Shown: positions 34,869 through 44,948, counted from the first letter of the stretch. The stretch is DNA of 64,000 nucleotides from Roseiarcus sp963717215 (GCA_963717215.1 CAVQVS010000006.1:1054001-1118000), one strand, 5' to 3'. The notes: a model not told the origin generated them from the letters alone. Program-made: numbers and translations.

Positions 34869-35576
34869 ATGGCCGCGATGCCGGACAGGGACCAAAGAAA
34901 GCGGGAGGCGGCCGAACGGGCGCTTCAACTGGTCACTTCGGGGATGAAGCTCGGGCTCGGCAGTGGCTCCACCGCGCGCCACTTCGTCGATCTGGTGGGC
35001 GGACGAGTCAAAGCGGGCCTCAATATCCGTTGTGTCGCGACCTCCGAGGCCACCGATGCGCAGGCGAAGGCGCTCGGCATTCCGCTCGGAACACTGGACG
35101 ACATTCCGGAACTCGATCTGACGGTCGACGGGGCGGACGAAGTCGATCCCAAGCTCAATCTGATCAAGGGCGGCGGCGGCGCGCTCTTGCGCGAGAAGAT
35201 CGTCGCCTCCGCGTCGAAGCGCATGGTCGTCATCGCCGATTCAACCAAGCTTGTCCAACGGCTCGGCGCGTTTCCCTTGCCGATCGAGGTCGTCCCATTC
35301 GGGCTCGCGGCGACAAAGCGACATCTCGAGCGCGCCTTCGCGAAGCTGGGGCTTGCCGGGCCCATGCGCCTGCGGGGCGAATCCTCGCCATTCATCACCG
35401 ACGGCGGGCACTATATTCTCGACTGTTCGCTTGGCGCCATCGCTGATCCCGAAGCGTTGAGCGCGCTCTTGTCCCCGATTCCCGGCGTCGTCGAACACGG
35501 GCTTTTCGTCGGCCTTGCGCGCGCGGCGATCATCGCCGGCGACAAGGGCGTTGAAGTGCTTGGCGACGCAAACTGA
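34869..35576 (+). CDS. rpiA: Ribose-5-phosphate isomerase A
   Basis: Cytosolic isomerase of 235 residues interconverting ribose 5-phosphate and ribulose 5-phosphate. Seen: GLGSGSTARHFVDLVG (residues about 30-45), ATSEATDAQAKALGIP, the active-site DLTVDGADEVDPKLNLIKGGGGALLREKIV (Asp and Lys residues; quoted in pieces DLTVDGADEVDP and LNLIKGGGGALLREKI) and FPLPIEVVPFG. Length is standard. ATG 34869 or 34878 are both possible. It supplies sedoheptulose-linked pentose phosphates used upstream of heptose synthesis, though that is general metabolism. Followed by a DUF2059 gene and gor, an order common in Rhizobiales. Confidence 0.95.
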   Translation: MAAMPDRDQRKREAAERALQLVTSGMKLGLGSGSTARHFVDLVGGRVKAGLNIRCVATSEATDAQAKALGIPLGTLDDIPELDLTVDGADEVDPKLNLIKGGGGALLREKIVASASKRMVVIADSTKLVQRLGAFPLPIEVVPFGLAATKRHLERAFAKLGLAGPMRLRGESSPFITDGGHYILDCSLGAIADPEALSALLSPIPGVVEHGLFVGLARAAIIAGDKGVEVLGDAN

Positions 35577-35607
35577 AAAAAGAAGCCGCACCCCCAGGAG
35601 TCATCTG

Positions 35608-36171
35608 ATGCCCGCTCGCGCCCGAATCGCCCAAGGCGGTGTCGCTCTCTTGATGTTCGCCGCCTTGAGCGTATCAGCGCGGGCGGCCGGGACAGCGCCG
35701 CCCGCGACCGCCGCGCCCCCTGCCGCGCCGGCCGCCGCCGCGCCCACTGAGCCCTCTCCTGCGGCCATCGCCGGCGCCGACACGATCCTCGGCGCCATCG
35801 GTCTCAAACAGTCGATCGCGTTGGTCGTTCCGGGCATGATGTCGGAGCTCGAAACAAACGTCACCAGGACCCGGCCGGAGATCAGGGATTCGCTGCGAGC
35901 GACGTTGAAAACCATTCAGCCCGAATTCGATCTGACCGCGAAGCAGACCTACGCCCAGGCCGAGAGCCTGCTCGCCTCGCAAATGTCGGAGCAGGAGATC
36001 ACCCAGGTCGCGACCTTCTTTGATAGTCCCGCAGGCAAGAAATATATCGCGGTCACGCCGGTCTTTGTTCGAAACCTATCGGACATCACGGCCGCCTGGC
36101 GCGAAAAGCTGTCGACGGGCATTCTCGAGCGCGCGCGCTCCGAGATGAAGAAGAAGGGCGTCGATTTCTAG
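35608..36171 (+). CDS. DUF2059 domain protein, exported
   Basis: 187 residues. An N-terminal signal peptide (GGVALLMFAALSVSARA then AGTAPP) is followed by an Ala/Pro-rich linker and a C-terminal DUF2059 region: LASQMSEQEITQVATFFDSPAGKKY. The domain function is unknown; the protein should be periplasmic. A CAGGAG site 7 bases upstream supports ATG 35608 rather than the longer frame from 35515, which overlaps rpiA. Likely co-transcribed with rpiA (31-base gap). Confidence 0.85.
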   Translation: MPARARIAQGGVALLMFAALSVSARAAGTAPPATAAPPAAPAAAAPTEPSPAAIAGADTILGAIGLKQSIALVVPGMMSELETNVTRTRPEIRDSLRATLKTIQPEFDLTAKQTYAQAESLLASQMSEQEITQVATFFDSPAGKKYIAVTPVFVRNLSDITAAWREKLSTGILERARSEMKKKGVDF

Positions 36172-36216
36172 GCCAAGCGCGTTTCATCCGGGCCGGGGGG
36201 CATAAAGGCGTTAAGG

Positions 36217-37605
36217 ATGGCGTTCGACGTCGATTTTTTCGTGATCGGCGCAGGCTCGGGCGGCGTGCGCTCGGCGCGCATCGCCTCCAGTCATGGCGCG
36301 AGAACCCTGGTCGCGGAAGAAGGCCGTATCGGCGGCGCGTGCGTCATCCGCGGCTGCGTGCCGAAGAAGCTCTATGTTCACGCCAGCCGTTTTGCCGATG
36401 ACTTCCGCGACGCGGCCGGGTTTGGCTGGACCGTTGGCGAGCCGACGTTCGACTGGCCGACCCTCGTCAAGGCCAAGGAGAAGGAGATCAGCCGGCTCTC
36501 CGACGCCTATCGCGAGAATCTGGCGCGGTCGGGCGCAAAACTGGTCGAACAGCGGGCGACCGTCGTCGACCCGCACCGGGTGCGCCTCGCCGACGGGCGT
36601 GAGATCTCGGCTCGCCATATCCTCATCGCCAGTGGTTCGCGTCCCGTGACGCCAACCGGGATCGAGGGAATTGAGCATGCCATCACCTCGAACGAGATCT
36701 TCGATCTCCCCGTCTTTCCCCGCCGGCTCCTCGTCATCGGGGGCGGCTATATCGCGGTCGAGTTCGCTTCGCTGTTCCAGCGCCTTGGCTCGCAAGTCAC
36801 GATGGTCATGCGCGGGCCGAACCTCTTGCGCGGCTTCGACGAGGACATGCGCAAGGGCATGCGCGACGCGATGGCGAACGACGGGATTGTCCATCGGTTT
36901 GGCTGCCTGCCGACCTCGATCGAAAAAACCCCCGACGGCGCTTTGCGCGTGATGCTGTCCGACGGCTCCATGATCGAGGCCGACCAGGCGCTGATCGCGA
37001 CCGGCCGCAACCCCGACACCAAAAACCTTGGTCTCGAAGCGGCCGGAGTTCAGCTCAGCGCCGAGCATGGGGCGGTCAAGGTCAACGAGTTTTTGACCAG
37101 CAATGTGCCGTCGATTCACGCCATCGGCGACGCCACCCATCGGGTCGACCTTACGCCGGTCGCCATTCGCGAGGGGCATACGCTGGCCGACCGGCTGTTC
37201 GGCCCGGGCGCCGCGCCCCTCCGCTATGACACGATCGGGAGCACGGTGTTCGGCACGCCCGAACTGGGCGCTGTCGGATTGACGGAAAGCGAGGCCCTCG
37301 AGCGATTCCCGAAGGTCCACGTCTACAAGACCAATTTCCGGCCGCTGAAGGCGACGGTGTCCGGCAGCTCCGAGCGCACGATCATGAAGCTCATCGCCGA
37401 GGGCTCGGGGGAGCGCATCGTCGGGGCGCATATTCTGGGAAGCGAAGCGGCCGAGATGATCCAGCTTGTCGCCGTCGCCATGACCATGGGCGCGACCAAG
37501 GCCGACTTCGACGCGACCATCGCCGTCCATCCGACGGCGGCCGAGGAACTGGTGACAATGCGCTCGGCCCATGCCCGATTTGAAGACGGCATGGAGATCC
37601 CGTGA
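36217..37605 (+). CDS. gor: Glutathione-disulfide reductase
   Basis: FAD-dependent NADPH oxidoreductase of 462 residues. Seen: FAD motif DFFVIGAGSGGVRSAR (residues 6-21), the redox-active disulfide ACVIRGCVPKKLYVHAS (Cys42, Cys47), NADPH motif LLVIGGGYIAVEFASLFQ, FAD motif VPSIHAIGDATHRVDLTPVAI (in part), and the C-terminal dimer His-Glu pair VHPTAAEELVTM. The CVIRGCVPKK form is typical of glutathione reductase as opposed to lipoamide or mercuric reductase. Probably in an operon with rpiA and the DUF2059 gene. Confidence 0.95.
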   Translation: MAFDVDFFVIGAGSGGVRSARIASSHGARTLVAEEGRIGGACVIRGCVPKKLYVHASRFADDFRDAAGFGWTVGEPTFDWPTLVKAKEKEISRLSDAYRENLARSGAKLVEQRATVVDPHRVRLADGREISARHILIASGSRPVTPTGIEGIEHAITSNEIFDLPVFPRRLLVIGGGYIAVEFASLFQRLGSQVTMVMRGPNLLRGFDEDMRKGMRDAMANDGIVHRFGCLPTSIEKTPDGALRVMLSDGSMIEADQALIATGRNPDTKNLGLEAAGVQLSAEHGAVKVNEFLTSNVPSIHAIGDATHRVDLTPVAIREGHTLADRLFGPGAAPLRYDTIGSTVFGTPELGAVGLTESEALERFPKVHVYKTNFRPLKATVSGSSERTIMKLIAEGSGERIVGAHILGSEAAEMIQLVAVAMTMGATKADFDATIAVHPTAAEELVTMRSAHARFEDGMEIP

Positions 37606-38001
37606 GCCGGCCACCGCGAAGTTATGCGAAAGAATGATCTCAGGCGCTTGGCTGTAGTTTCGCGCAACTTTTTGCGGCGCGCCGTTTGAGGCGTTTTACC
37701 CCTACCCTCGCAACCCGGCAGCCGGCGCGGCGCCTGACCCGCTCGCGCTCCACAAAACGGCTTGACTCACCCTGGCGGCGCCCGTCGACGGCCGGAGCCG
37801 TCTCGTCGGGCTCACCGAAGAAGGCCATCGCAAACATGCTGAAGCTGCTCCTCTTTGGCTCGAAGCGCAGCGGCGCTTTCGACAAATGAATGGAGCGGAA
37901 AACGTGGCGACCGTGCGACAGAGACTTCGCGAACATGAGGTTTGGCGACGCCCCTGCGAAATCGGCCGGCTCCGACAAAGCTTAGGAGCGATCCGTCATC
38001 G
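37606..38001. other. Intergenic region, no supported gene
   Basis: 396 bases between convergent gor and the channel gene. Open frames of 60-110 codons exist on both strands but are Arg/Ser-rich, lack ribosome sites and match no family. No T-tract terminator was noticed. Confidence 0.4.
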
Positions 38002-39055
38002 TCACCCCCCAGCCGGTCGGGAGAAAACGGACTCGACGATTTGGGCGCGGCCTGACCTGCCGACGATCGCAACGCCGTCGCCTTCGTTGACCGCGAGCGT
38101 GGCGGGGGGCTGGAGCAGGGTTTCTCCATTCCGCCGGTCCAGCGCGACCACGAGAAACGCGCCCGCGGCGAGGGCCTCGAGCTCTCCGACAGTCGCGCCC
38201 ACGCTCCGGCTGCCTTTTTCCGCCGCGACCACCTCGATCTCGAGTCCAAGACGGCGCAGATCGCGGCCGAGCCGATCGAGATCGCCGGCCTGAATCCCGG
38301 ACAAAAGCTTGGCGACGTTTTGATACAACAGGAGCTCGGCCATCCGTTCCGCGCCGATCCGCGTGGGCAAGCACGACGCGGTCGGCGCCGGCCTGAATGA
38401 GCTTGCTCTCCGTGGAGGCCGCTTCGCCGCGCGCGATGATCGTCAGACCGCGGTTCAGGCTGCGCGCGCTGAGCGTAATGAAGACGTTGGCCGCGTCATC
38501 CGGCAGGACTGTCGCCAGCGCCCTCGCCCGCGAAACCCCGGCGCGGCGAAGAACGTCCTCGTCCGTGGCGTCGCCCTGCAAGCTCAAGAAACCCAAATCG
38601 CGCGCGGCGGTCATGCGGCCGTCGCCGCGCTCGACGATCACGAAGTCGGCCTTTCCCGCCTGAAGCTCGCGCGCCAGCATCTGGCCGATGCGGCCGTAGC
38701 CGCAAATGATGACGTGATCGGTGAGGTGCTCGATTTCCTTTTGCATGCGGCGGGACCCAAAAAACTGTTGGAGCTGGCTGGCGGTGATGAGCTGAATGAG
38801 CGTGCCGGTCAGGAAGATCATGCCCGTGCAGCCGGTGACGATCAGCGCGATGGTGACGGCGCGCAATTCCGGGGTGTCGATCGGCCTCACTTCGTCGTAG
38901 CCGACCGTGTAGACAGTCAGCACGACCATGTAGAGCGCGTCGCTGAAGTCCCATCCGTTATGAATATAGGCCGCGGTCGCGCAGGCCGAGACCACGAGCA
39001 TGAAAGCAAGGCCGGCAGCCAGATTGCGAAGCGGGGAGGATAGGAACTGAAACAT
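38002..39055 (-). CDS. Potassium channel protein with TrkA-N (RCK) domain, one frameshift
   Basis: Two-helix K+ channel fused to a regulatory domain, about 350 residues after correction. Seen: TM1 LAAGLAFMLVVSACATAAYI (about 12-31), pore loop LTVYTVGYDEVRPI, TM2 VTIALIVTGCTGMIFLTGTL, then RCK Rossmann motif HVIICGYGRIGQMLARELQ (about 113-131) and a C-terminal TrkA-C region LEALAAGAFLVVALDR and DGVAIVGR. The filter reads TVGYDE instead of TVGYGD. An extra base near 38366 (TTGCCC run) separates VVL from PTRIGAERM; the joined frame ends at 38002. Role: K+ conductance controlled by nucleotide or ligand binding. Confidence 0.85.
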
Positions 39056-39323
39056 CGTTCAGCGATCAACGCGGATCGACACTGACCGACATCGAATTCA
39101 AAGCCGCGCGCATGAAGACCTGCCCCCACCGGCAGGGCAGCAAGTTCGGCGCCGCCCGCAGCGATTGCGCCGGCTATGACGACCCGCATTGACCCCCATG
39201 CGGGCATTGACCAGGAAAAGCGGCCCGTCCCGCGGGTCTCAGTTCAAATCTTGGCCGCGCTTGACGCGCCTCATTCTCCGCCGATGCCCATGCTAGGCTT
39301 AACCGAAAGCACGGAAGAGCGGA

Positions 39324-39512
39324 ATGTCGTTCAACATTGAAATCACGCCTCGAAACGATCCCTCGGGGGCGACCGCTTACGCAGTCGTCGTCACCATCGA
39401 CGACCACGAGACGGTCCTAAGCTTCGAGTCGAAGGAGGCCGCCGAGAGCTTCGCTGAGACCGAACGCGCAAGGCTCACGGCGGACGCGCAAAAAGCGCCC
39501 CCGCGGGGGTGA
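39324..39512 (+). CDS. Small conserved-type hypothetical protein
   Basis: 62 residues beginning MSFNIEITPRNDPSGATAYA with a likely beta-hairpin (AVVVTIDDHETVLSF) and a charged helix (ESKEAAESFAETERARL). The codon pattern and compact amphipathic layout favour a real protein. Function unknown; first of three small rightward genes. Confidence 0.6.
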   Translation: MSFNIEITPRNDPSGATAYAVVVTIDDHETVLSFESKEAAESFAETERARLTADAQKAPPRG

Positions 39513-39611
39513 ACGCGGCGTCGGGCCCTACGGGATCGCGGCGGACACAATCGGCGCCTCCGGCGACATCTGCCTCGGTTGCGCCTTGAATGGCGGATAA
39601 GCCTCGGGCCC

Positions 39612-39812
39612 ATGGACCAAAAGATGACCGCCGTGGAACGTGCATTTCAGCTGGCGAGATCGGGTAGCGTCGCGGGGCTCGCGGAGATCACGACGTCGCT
39701 CAATCGCGAGGGCTATTACGCGAACCAGATCGAAGGGCCGGTTCTCAAGCGACAACTGGCCAATCTCATCAAGGCTGCCCGCAAGTCGAGCGACGCTTCC
39801 GGTCCGACCTAA
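39612..39812 (+). CDS. Small hypothetical protein, Rhizobiales type
   Basis: 66 residues starting MDQKMTAVERAFQLARSGSV. Helical throughout, with GLAEITTSLNREGYYANQIE and LKRQLANLIKAARK, resembling short proteins common in Rhizobiales genomes that look like a winged-helix or helix-turn-helix fragment. The ATG at 39612 is chosen over 39579 because the family begins MDQ/MTAVERAF. Function unknown. Confidence 0.65.
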   Translation: MDQKMTAVERAFQLARSGSVAGLAEITTSLNREGYYANQIEGPVLKRQLANLIKAARKSSDASGPT

Positions 39813-39952
39813 GCGGAAAGGGGAGGAACACTAGGCTCTCAGCCTGAAGCTGAGAACCTAGCCGGCGTTGTCGATATCGACGACGAACGCGAAGACGTGT
39901 TCGATTTCAGAAGAACGCGACAACGCGGTTCTCAAACCATGGAAGCGACAGC

Positions 39953-40234
39953 ATGCAATGCTATTTCATGCGCGGGGGGCGTATCGAGGCCATCGAAGAG
40001 CTTGCTGGTCTTTCCGACGAACTGGCCATTGCGAAGGCGCACGCGCTGTTTTCCGAGCGGAAACACAAATTCGAGGGGTTCGAGTTGTGGAATCGCACGC
40101 GTGTGATTATCCGGCATCCCGGGGCGGCCGTGTCAAATAACGTCGCTACCTGGCCGCTTCATAGGGGCGTGCCGCGAGCGCTCTCGTCGGTTCGCGCGCC
40201 TGATGGGCCTCGCAAGACGCCGCTCAAGGCATAA
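39953..40234 (+). CDS. Small hypothetical protein
   Basis: 93 residues starting MQCYFMRGGRIEAIEEL. The first 65 residues (DELAIAKAHALFSERKHKF, EGFELWNRTRVIIRHP) resemble short Rhizobiales proteins with the pattern YFMR-x-G...FEGFEVWD-x-R. The last 28 residues are Pro/Arg-rich and may be a read-through extension. Function unknown. Confidence 0.6.
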   Translation: MQCYFMRGGRIEAIEELAGLSDELAIAKAHALFSERKHKFEGFELWNRTRVIIRHPGAAVSNNVATWPLHRGVPRALSSVRAPDGPRKTPLKA

Positions 40235-40295
40235 AACGGGGCTTCCGCGGGGCTGATCCGACGGTCCGCCGCTCATCTTGAATCGGCAGGCTCTC

Positions 40296-40493
40296 TTATT
40301 CCTTTGAGCCTGGCCAAATCGAATCGAGCTTGCGGACGAATTTATCCGCATCGTTCTGGGCTTCGCGCTTTGTCGCAAAGGAATAGAACGATTTGTCTCG
40401 AACCCTCTGGTTTTCGTAAATATTCCAGCGGAAGCGATTAGGATTGCCGATGTCTTTTACGACGTCTGTTGAAAATACGGCGCTGTCTGTCAT
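40296..40493 (-). CDS. Small hypothetical protein
   Basis: 65 residues from MTDSAVFSTDVVKDIGNPNR to SIWPGSKE. Aromatic- and charge-rich (RFRWNIYENQRVRDKSFYSF, ATKREAQNDADKFVRKL); composition suggests a folded small protein. The internal ATG near 40493 is preferred over 40553. AT-richer than its neighbours. No family recognised. Confidence 0.5.
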   Translation of the reverse strand: MTDSAVFSTDVVKDIGNPNRFRWNIYENQRVRDKSFYSFATKREAQNDADKFVRKLDSIWPGSKE

Positions 40494-40754
40494 CAGCGTA
40501 TTATACTCCAATATCGTCAGTTTTGCCAGGAGATATTTTCCGGTGCCCATCAAACTGGCTCACTAACCCGTTCAACTCACTAAAAATAACAAATGCACTC
40601 GCTGCAAACACTATTGCGGCCGCAAGTGAACGACCGGAAATGCCACGGGAAAACAGGGTAGAAATGCCTGGCCAATCCCACTCGAAAGCGGCCGATCATC
40701 ACGAGAGCGCAGAGCCCGGGCTTTCATTCCTTGTCGCCGCCGGGCTCTCATCTC

Positions 40755-43009
40755 TCAAAGAAAACTTTGCGGATCGACGTCGATCGCAACGCGGACCCCG
40801 CCGCGCGGTTCAGGCGCGGCGGCCAGCATGGCGCGCAGGAAACCCTGCAGATCGGCCGCGCGCGGCGCCTTGGCGGCAAGGCGGAAGCGATGGCGCTTGC
40901 GCACGACCGCGATCGGCGCCTCGGCCGGGCCGAGCAGGATGATTTCGTTGTCTCCGGGCTGTCCGCCAAGCGGCGCGACGCGCCAGTTCTTGGCTCCAGG
41001 CAGACCATGGGCGGCTCGCGCCAGCATCCGCGCGTGCGCTTCCGCCGCGCCGCGGTCCTCGGCCGAGACGACGATCGCCGCAAGGCGCCCGAACGGCGGC
41101 AGGCCGCCGAGGCGCCGCTGCTCGGTCTCTTCTCGGTAGAACCGCTCGGCGTCGCCGGACATGAGCGCCGCGATGACCGGATGCTCCGGCTGCCATGTCT
41201 GCAAAAGCGCGTGGCCCGGCTTGTCGCTGCGTCCCGCGCGTCCGGTCGCCTGACGCAGAAGCTGGAACGTTCGCTCGGCCGCGCGCGGATCGGCGTTGGC
41301 GAGGCCGACGTCGGCGTCGACGACGCAGACGAAAGTGAGCAGCGGAAAGTTGTGCCCCTTGGCGACGAGCTGCGTGCCGATGATGAGGTCGTAGGCGCCG
41401 CGCGCCGCGGCGTCGAACTGACCGCGCAAGCGTCTCGATCCCGCCCGGCGTATCCGATGACAGGACGAGCGTGCGGATGTCGGGAAAGAGCGCTTCCGCC
41501 TCCTCGGCCAGGCGCTCGACGCCCGGCCCGCAGGCGGTGAGCGTGTCGGCCTCGTGGCATTGGGGGCAAAGATGCGGGCGGCTCTCGACATGGCCGCAAT
41601 GATGGCAAACGAGGGAGGCGCGGAAACGGTGCTCGACCAGCCAGGCCGAGCAATTGGGGCATTCGAAGCGATGGCCGCAAGCTCGGCATAGCGTGAGCGG
41701 CGCATAGCCGCGCCGGTTCAGGAACAGCATCGCCTGCTCGCCCCTGGCCCGCGCCTCTTCGATCGCAGGCGATCGCGCGCGGCGACAGCCATCGGCCGCG
41801 CGGCGGGCCTTCGCGCTTGAGATCGACCAGGGCGATGTCGGGCAGCCGCGCCGGGCCGAAGCGCGCGGGAAGCCGGAGCCAGCGGTAGCGTCCGCTCTCG
41901 GCGTTGAACCGGGTCTCGATCGCCGGCGTCGCCGAGGCCAGCACGATCGGCGCCTTCTCGAACCGCGCGCGCACGACCGCCATGTCGCGCGCGTTGTAGA
42001 TGACGCCCTCCTCCTGCTTGTAGGCGCCCTCGTGCTCCTCATCGACGACGATGAGGCCGAGGTCGGCGAACGGCAGAAAGAGGGCCGAGCGCGCGCCGAC
42101 AATCACGGGCGCCTCGCCGCTCGCCGCCGCCGTCCAGACGCGTTCGCGCTGACGCTCGGTCAGGCCGGAATGCCATTCGGCCGGCCTGGCGCCGAAGCGC
42201 GCGGCGAAGCGATCGAGAAATTGCGCGGTCAGCGCAATCTCCGGCAGGAGCACGAGCGCCTGGCGCTTTTGTCGCAACGCTTCGGCGACCGCCTCGAAAT
42301 AGACTTCGGTCTTGCCCGATCCCGTCACGCCCTCGAGCAGGGTGGTCGAGAACGCGCGGTCGGCGACGAGGCGGATGAGCTCGTCGGCCGCGGCGCGCTG
42401 GTCGGCATTGAGGCGGGTCGGACGGAAGTCCGGGTCGAGCGGCGACGCGCCGCTCTCCGGCGGAAGCGCGACCGCCTCAAGCGCGCCGTCGGCGACAAGG
42501 CCGTCGATGACGCCGGTCGAGCACGCAGCGCGCGCGGCGAGCGCGGCTTTTGGAGTTGGCGCGACGCCCTCCGGCAACGCCGCGAGGACCCGCGCCCGCG
42601 CCTCGGTCATGCGCGTGGGCGCCTTGCCGGTCGCGACGAGGCCGAATTTCGGCGCCGGCGGCTCGGCGATTTCGCCGGCGCGGATCGCCATGCGCAAGAG
42701 CATGCCGCGCGGCGCCAAGGTCCAGCGCGCCGTCCAGTCGATGAAGTCGCGCAACGCCGGACGAAGCGGCGGCCAGTCGAGGACCTCGGCGATCGGTTTG
42801 AGATTGTCGCCGCCGGCGGCGCGCGCGGACCAGACGACGCCGGTCGCGATGCGGGCGCCGAGCGGCATGCGCACGAAGGCGCCGGGTTCGAGCTTGAGGC
42901 CGGGCGGCGCGCGATAGCTGTAAGCCGTGTCGACGGCGACCGGCGCAAGCACGTCGACGACGTCCGAAGATGCGCCGCCGAGATCGGGCGCCGATCGTTC
43001 GTTCGTCAT
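40755..43009 (-). CDS. priA: Primosomal protein N' (replication restart helicase), two frameshifts
   Basis: DNA helicase of about 750 residues after correction. Seen: N-terminal domain (VDVLAPVAVDTAYSYRAP), Walker A LLEGVTGSGKTEVYFEAV, DEEHEGAYKQEEG (DEEH box), SATPAIETRF, zinc-binding CRACGHRFECPNC, CHHCGH and CPQC, then IIGTQLVAKGHNFP and QATGRAGRSDKPGHALLQT. An extra base near 41772 (ACDRRGA should read AAIEEARARG) and another in a TT run near 41430 (ETLARSVRR should read ETLRGQFDAAARGAYD) break the frame. The gene is normally essential for healthy growth, so sequence errors are likely. Start ATG 43009 lies right after the rplS terminator. Confidence 0.93.
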
Positions 43010-43018
43010 GGCGCCCAA

Positions 43019-43047
43019 ACAAAAAAGCCGGCGGGATTGCCGCCGGC
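43019..43047 (-). terminator. Rho-independent terminator after rplS
   Basis: On the minus strand GCCGGCGG (43047-43040) pairs with CCGCCGGC (43034-43027) around a 5-base loop and is followed by six T residues and a further T run. It lies 36 bases past the rplS stop and immediately before priA, so priA needs its own promoter or read-through. Confidence 0.85.
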
Positions 43048-43082
43048 CTTGCTTGCTCGCGAAACGAGATTCGTGTCCAGCT

Positions 43083-43484
43083 CTATTCCTTGGCGGCCGC
43101 TTTGGCGGCGGCCGCCTTCGCGCCGGGGGTCTCGACCCGCTCGGCGATGCGGGCCGACTTGCCGCGGCGATCGCGCAGATAATAGAGTTTCGCGCGCCGA
43201 ACCTTGCCGCGCCGCACGACTTTGACCGAATCGATCATCGGCGAATAGACGGGAAAGACGCGCTCGACGCCCTCGCCGTAGGAGATCTTGCGCACCGTGA
43301 AGCTCTCGTTGAGGCCGTGGCCGCTGCGCGCGATGCACACGCCCTCATAGGCCTGAACGCGCGTGCGCTCGCCTTCCGCGACCTTCACATTGACGATGAC
43401 CGTGTCGCCGGGCTGAAACACCGGCATTTTCGCGCCGGGCAATTGGGCCGCATGCTCGGCCTCGATCGTTTGAATGACGTTCAC
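43083..43484 (-). CDS. rplS: 50S ribosomal protein L19
   Basis: 133-residue ribosomal protein located at the 30S-50S interface. Seen: NVIQTIEAEHAAQL, FQPGDTVIVNVKVAEGERTR, QAYEGVCIARSGHGLNESFT, VERVFPVYSPMIDSVKVVRR and AKLYYLRDRRGKSARI. Start is GTG 43484, preceded by CAGGAG at 9 bases; the longer frame to 43613 has no ribosome site. The C-terminal Ala/Lys tail is usual for alphaproteobacteria. The customary rpsP-rimM-trmD genes are not upstream here. Confidence 0.95.
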   Translation of the reverse strand: MNVIQTIEAEHAAQLPGAKMPVFQPGDTVIVNVKVAEGERTRVQAYEGVCIARSGHGLNESFTVRKISYGEGVERVFPVYSPMIDSVKVVRRGKVRRAKLYYLRDRRGKSARIAERVETPGAKAAAAKAAAKE

Positions 43485-43669
43485 TGGTAAAACTCCTGCC
43501 GTGACGCCGGGACTTAAGCCCCAGGCGAAGCGCTTCGGCGCGCTGTTTTGAGTTGAGGCGCGGCTCTTATCGCAAAGGGTGAGCGAAGTCGAGGGCTTCG
43601 ATGTGGCCGACATCGCGGCGGCCTAGTGGCGCCAAGGCAGACTCGAAGCTCCAACTCGCGCGGCAACCT

Positions 43670-44788
43670 TTAAGAGCGAGCCAGGTTTGGGAGGAGCGCC
43701 AAAGCATTTTCGCGGCCGATCGCCTGCAGATCGGCGGAAGACAGGCCGAGTTGCTCAAAACCGTCAGCCGTTACGCCGAGCGGCACATAGGGATTATCGC
43801 TACCGAACAGGATTTGGGTCGTCGGAACAAGAGCAGTTAGCGCCGCGATGGCGGGAGCAAAAGCGGTCCCGGCAATATCATAATATAGCCGCTTCAGTTC
43901 ATCTTCGATCGCGTGAGGCCCTTTTTGGGTAAAGCTCTTGGGACCATATTGCTGCATGCGGCCGGCCACCATAGGCATGGTTCCGCCGGCGTGGGTGAAG
44001 ATAAATCGGACGTCCTTGAAGCGCGAGAACGAGCCGGTGAACAGGAGGTTGGCGATCGCCCTCGTCGTATCCTGAGGCACTTCCGCGATCAACGGGGTGA
44101 CGGCCGGAAGCAGCGTTTGGCAACAGCCCGGGACGGTCGGATGCACGAACACGACGCATTTGCGTCGGTTCAGCTCTTCGAAGACAGGCGAATAGGCCGG
44201 ATCACCGAGCCATTTGTCGCCATAGCTCGTTAGCAGGGCAATTCCGTCAGCCTTGAGCACATCGAGCGCATATTCGATCTCGCGCAGGCTGCCATCAGAA
44301 TCCGGCAGCGGGATTACGGCGAATTGACCGAAGCGGCGCGGATTGCTCTTCGCGAGTTCCGAAGCGTATTCGTTGCATCGTCGGGCGGTGCTGCGCGCGG
44401 CCTCGGCATCGCCAAACCAGACGCCCGGCATCGACAGCGACAGGACGGCGGTGGCGACACCGTGTTCATCCATCGCGTCGAGGGCCTTCCTCGGCTCCCA
44501 ATCAGTCCATGCGGGATTGATTTGTTTTCTCGGACCAGCGAGACGCTCCCGGTTTTCCGCGAGGTAAAACGGCGGCACGATGTGATGATGAACGTCGATG
44601 AGAGCTAGCCGTGGCGCCGCGGCAGGCTGCGCAAGTGCGGGCATGGCGTGGGTGAGGAGTTGCGCGGAAACTCCGGCCGCAATCATCCCGGAGAGAACGT
44701 TGCGCCTGTCGACGCCGGCCGAGACAGCCGGTATCGTGTTGCAGCATGAGCAAGTGTTGAAAAAGCGCTTCGCCTGAGGACCGCTCAT
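43670..44788 (-). CDS. Amidohydrolase family (ACMSD-like) metal-dependent hydrolase/decarboxylase
   Basis: Protein of 372 residues with an amidohydrolase_2 TIM barrel: metal motif LIDVHHHIVPP (about 63-73), CVVFVHPTVPG, FIFTHAGGTMP and ILFGSDNPYVP with the late Asp. It resembles 2-amino-3-carboxymuconate-semialdehyde decarboxylase-like enzymes, often acting on aromatic-derived carboxylates. The N-terminus has DRRNVLSGMIAAGVSAQLL followed by ALAQP, a Tat-like export signal (RR present), preceded by a Cys-rich NTCSCC stretch that could be an upstream extension. Substrate unknown. No linked catabolic genes were seen. Confidence 0.8.
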   Translation of the reverse strand: MSGPQAKRFFNTCSCCNTIPAVSAGVDRRNVLSGMIAAGVSAQLLTHAMPALAQPAAAPRLALIDVHHHIVPPFYLAENRERLAGPRKQINPAWTDWEPRKALDAMDEHGVATAVLSLSMPGVWFGDAEAARSTARRCNEYASELAKSNPRRFGQFAVIPLPDSDGSLREIEYALDVLKADGIALLTSYGDKWLGDPAYSPVFEELNRRKCVVFVHPTVPGCCQTLLPAVTPLIAEVPQDTTRAIANLLFTGSFSRFKDVRFIFTHAGGTMPMVAGRMQQYGPKSFTQKGPHAIEDELKRLYYDIAGTAFAPAIAALTALVPTTQILFGSDNPYVPLGVTADGFEQLGLSSADLQAIGRENALALLPNLARS

Positions 44789-44948
44789 GGCTACCTCCGC
44801 TTGCTCGTCCGCTTACGGTACAAAACTTACCGCGTGAAGCAAAGCCCGCGCATTGAGGGCATGCCGCCTCAGAACCATAGTTTCCTTCCCCACCCAACCA
44901 GAACGTCACCATAATTTTTCTTCACCACCCCCTTGCGCGCCCGACAAT

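Noticed and set aside
36211..37614. 467-codon frame on the minus strand opposite gor
   Set aside because: Its codons mirror those of gor, and only the gor frame carries conserved motifs.
37640..37978. 112-codon minus-strand frame after the K+ channel
   Set aside because: Basic, low-complexity, no ribosome site and no family resemblance; kept only as an intergenic note.
40748..43225. Long plus-strand frames opposite priA
   Set aside because: They are Arg/Ala-rich antisense shadows in a high-GC gene, with no family signatures.
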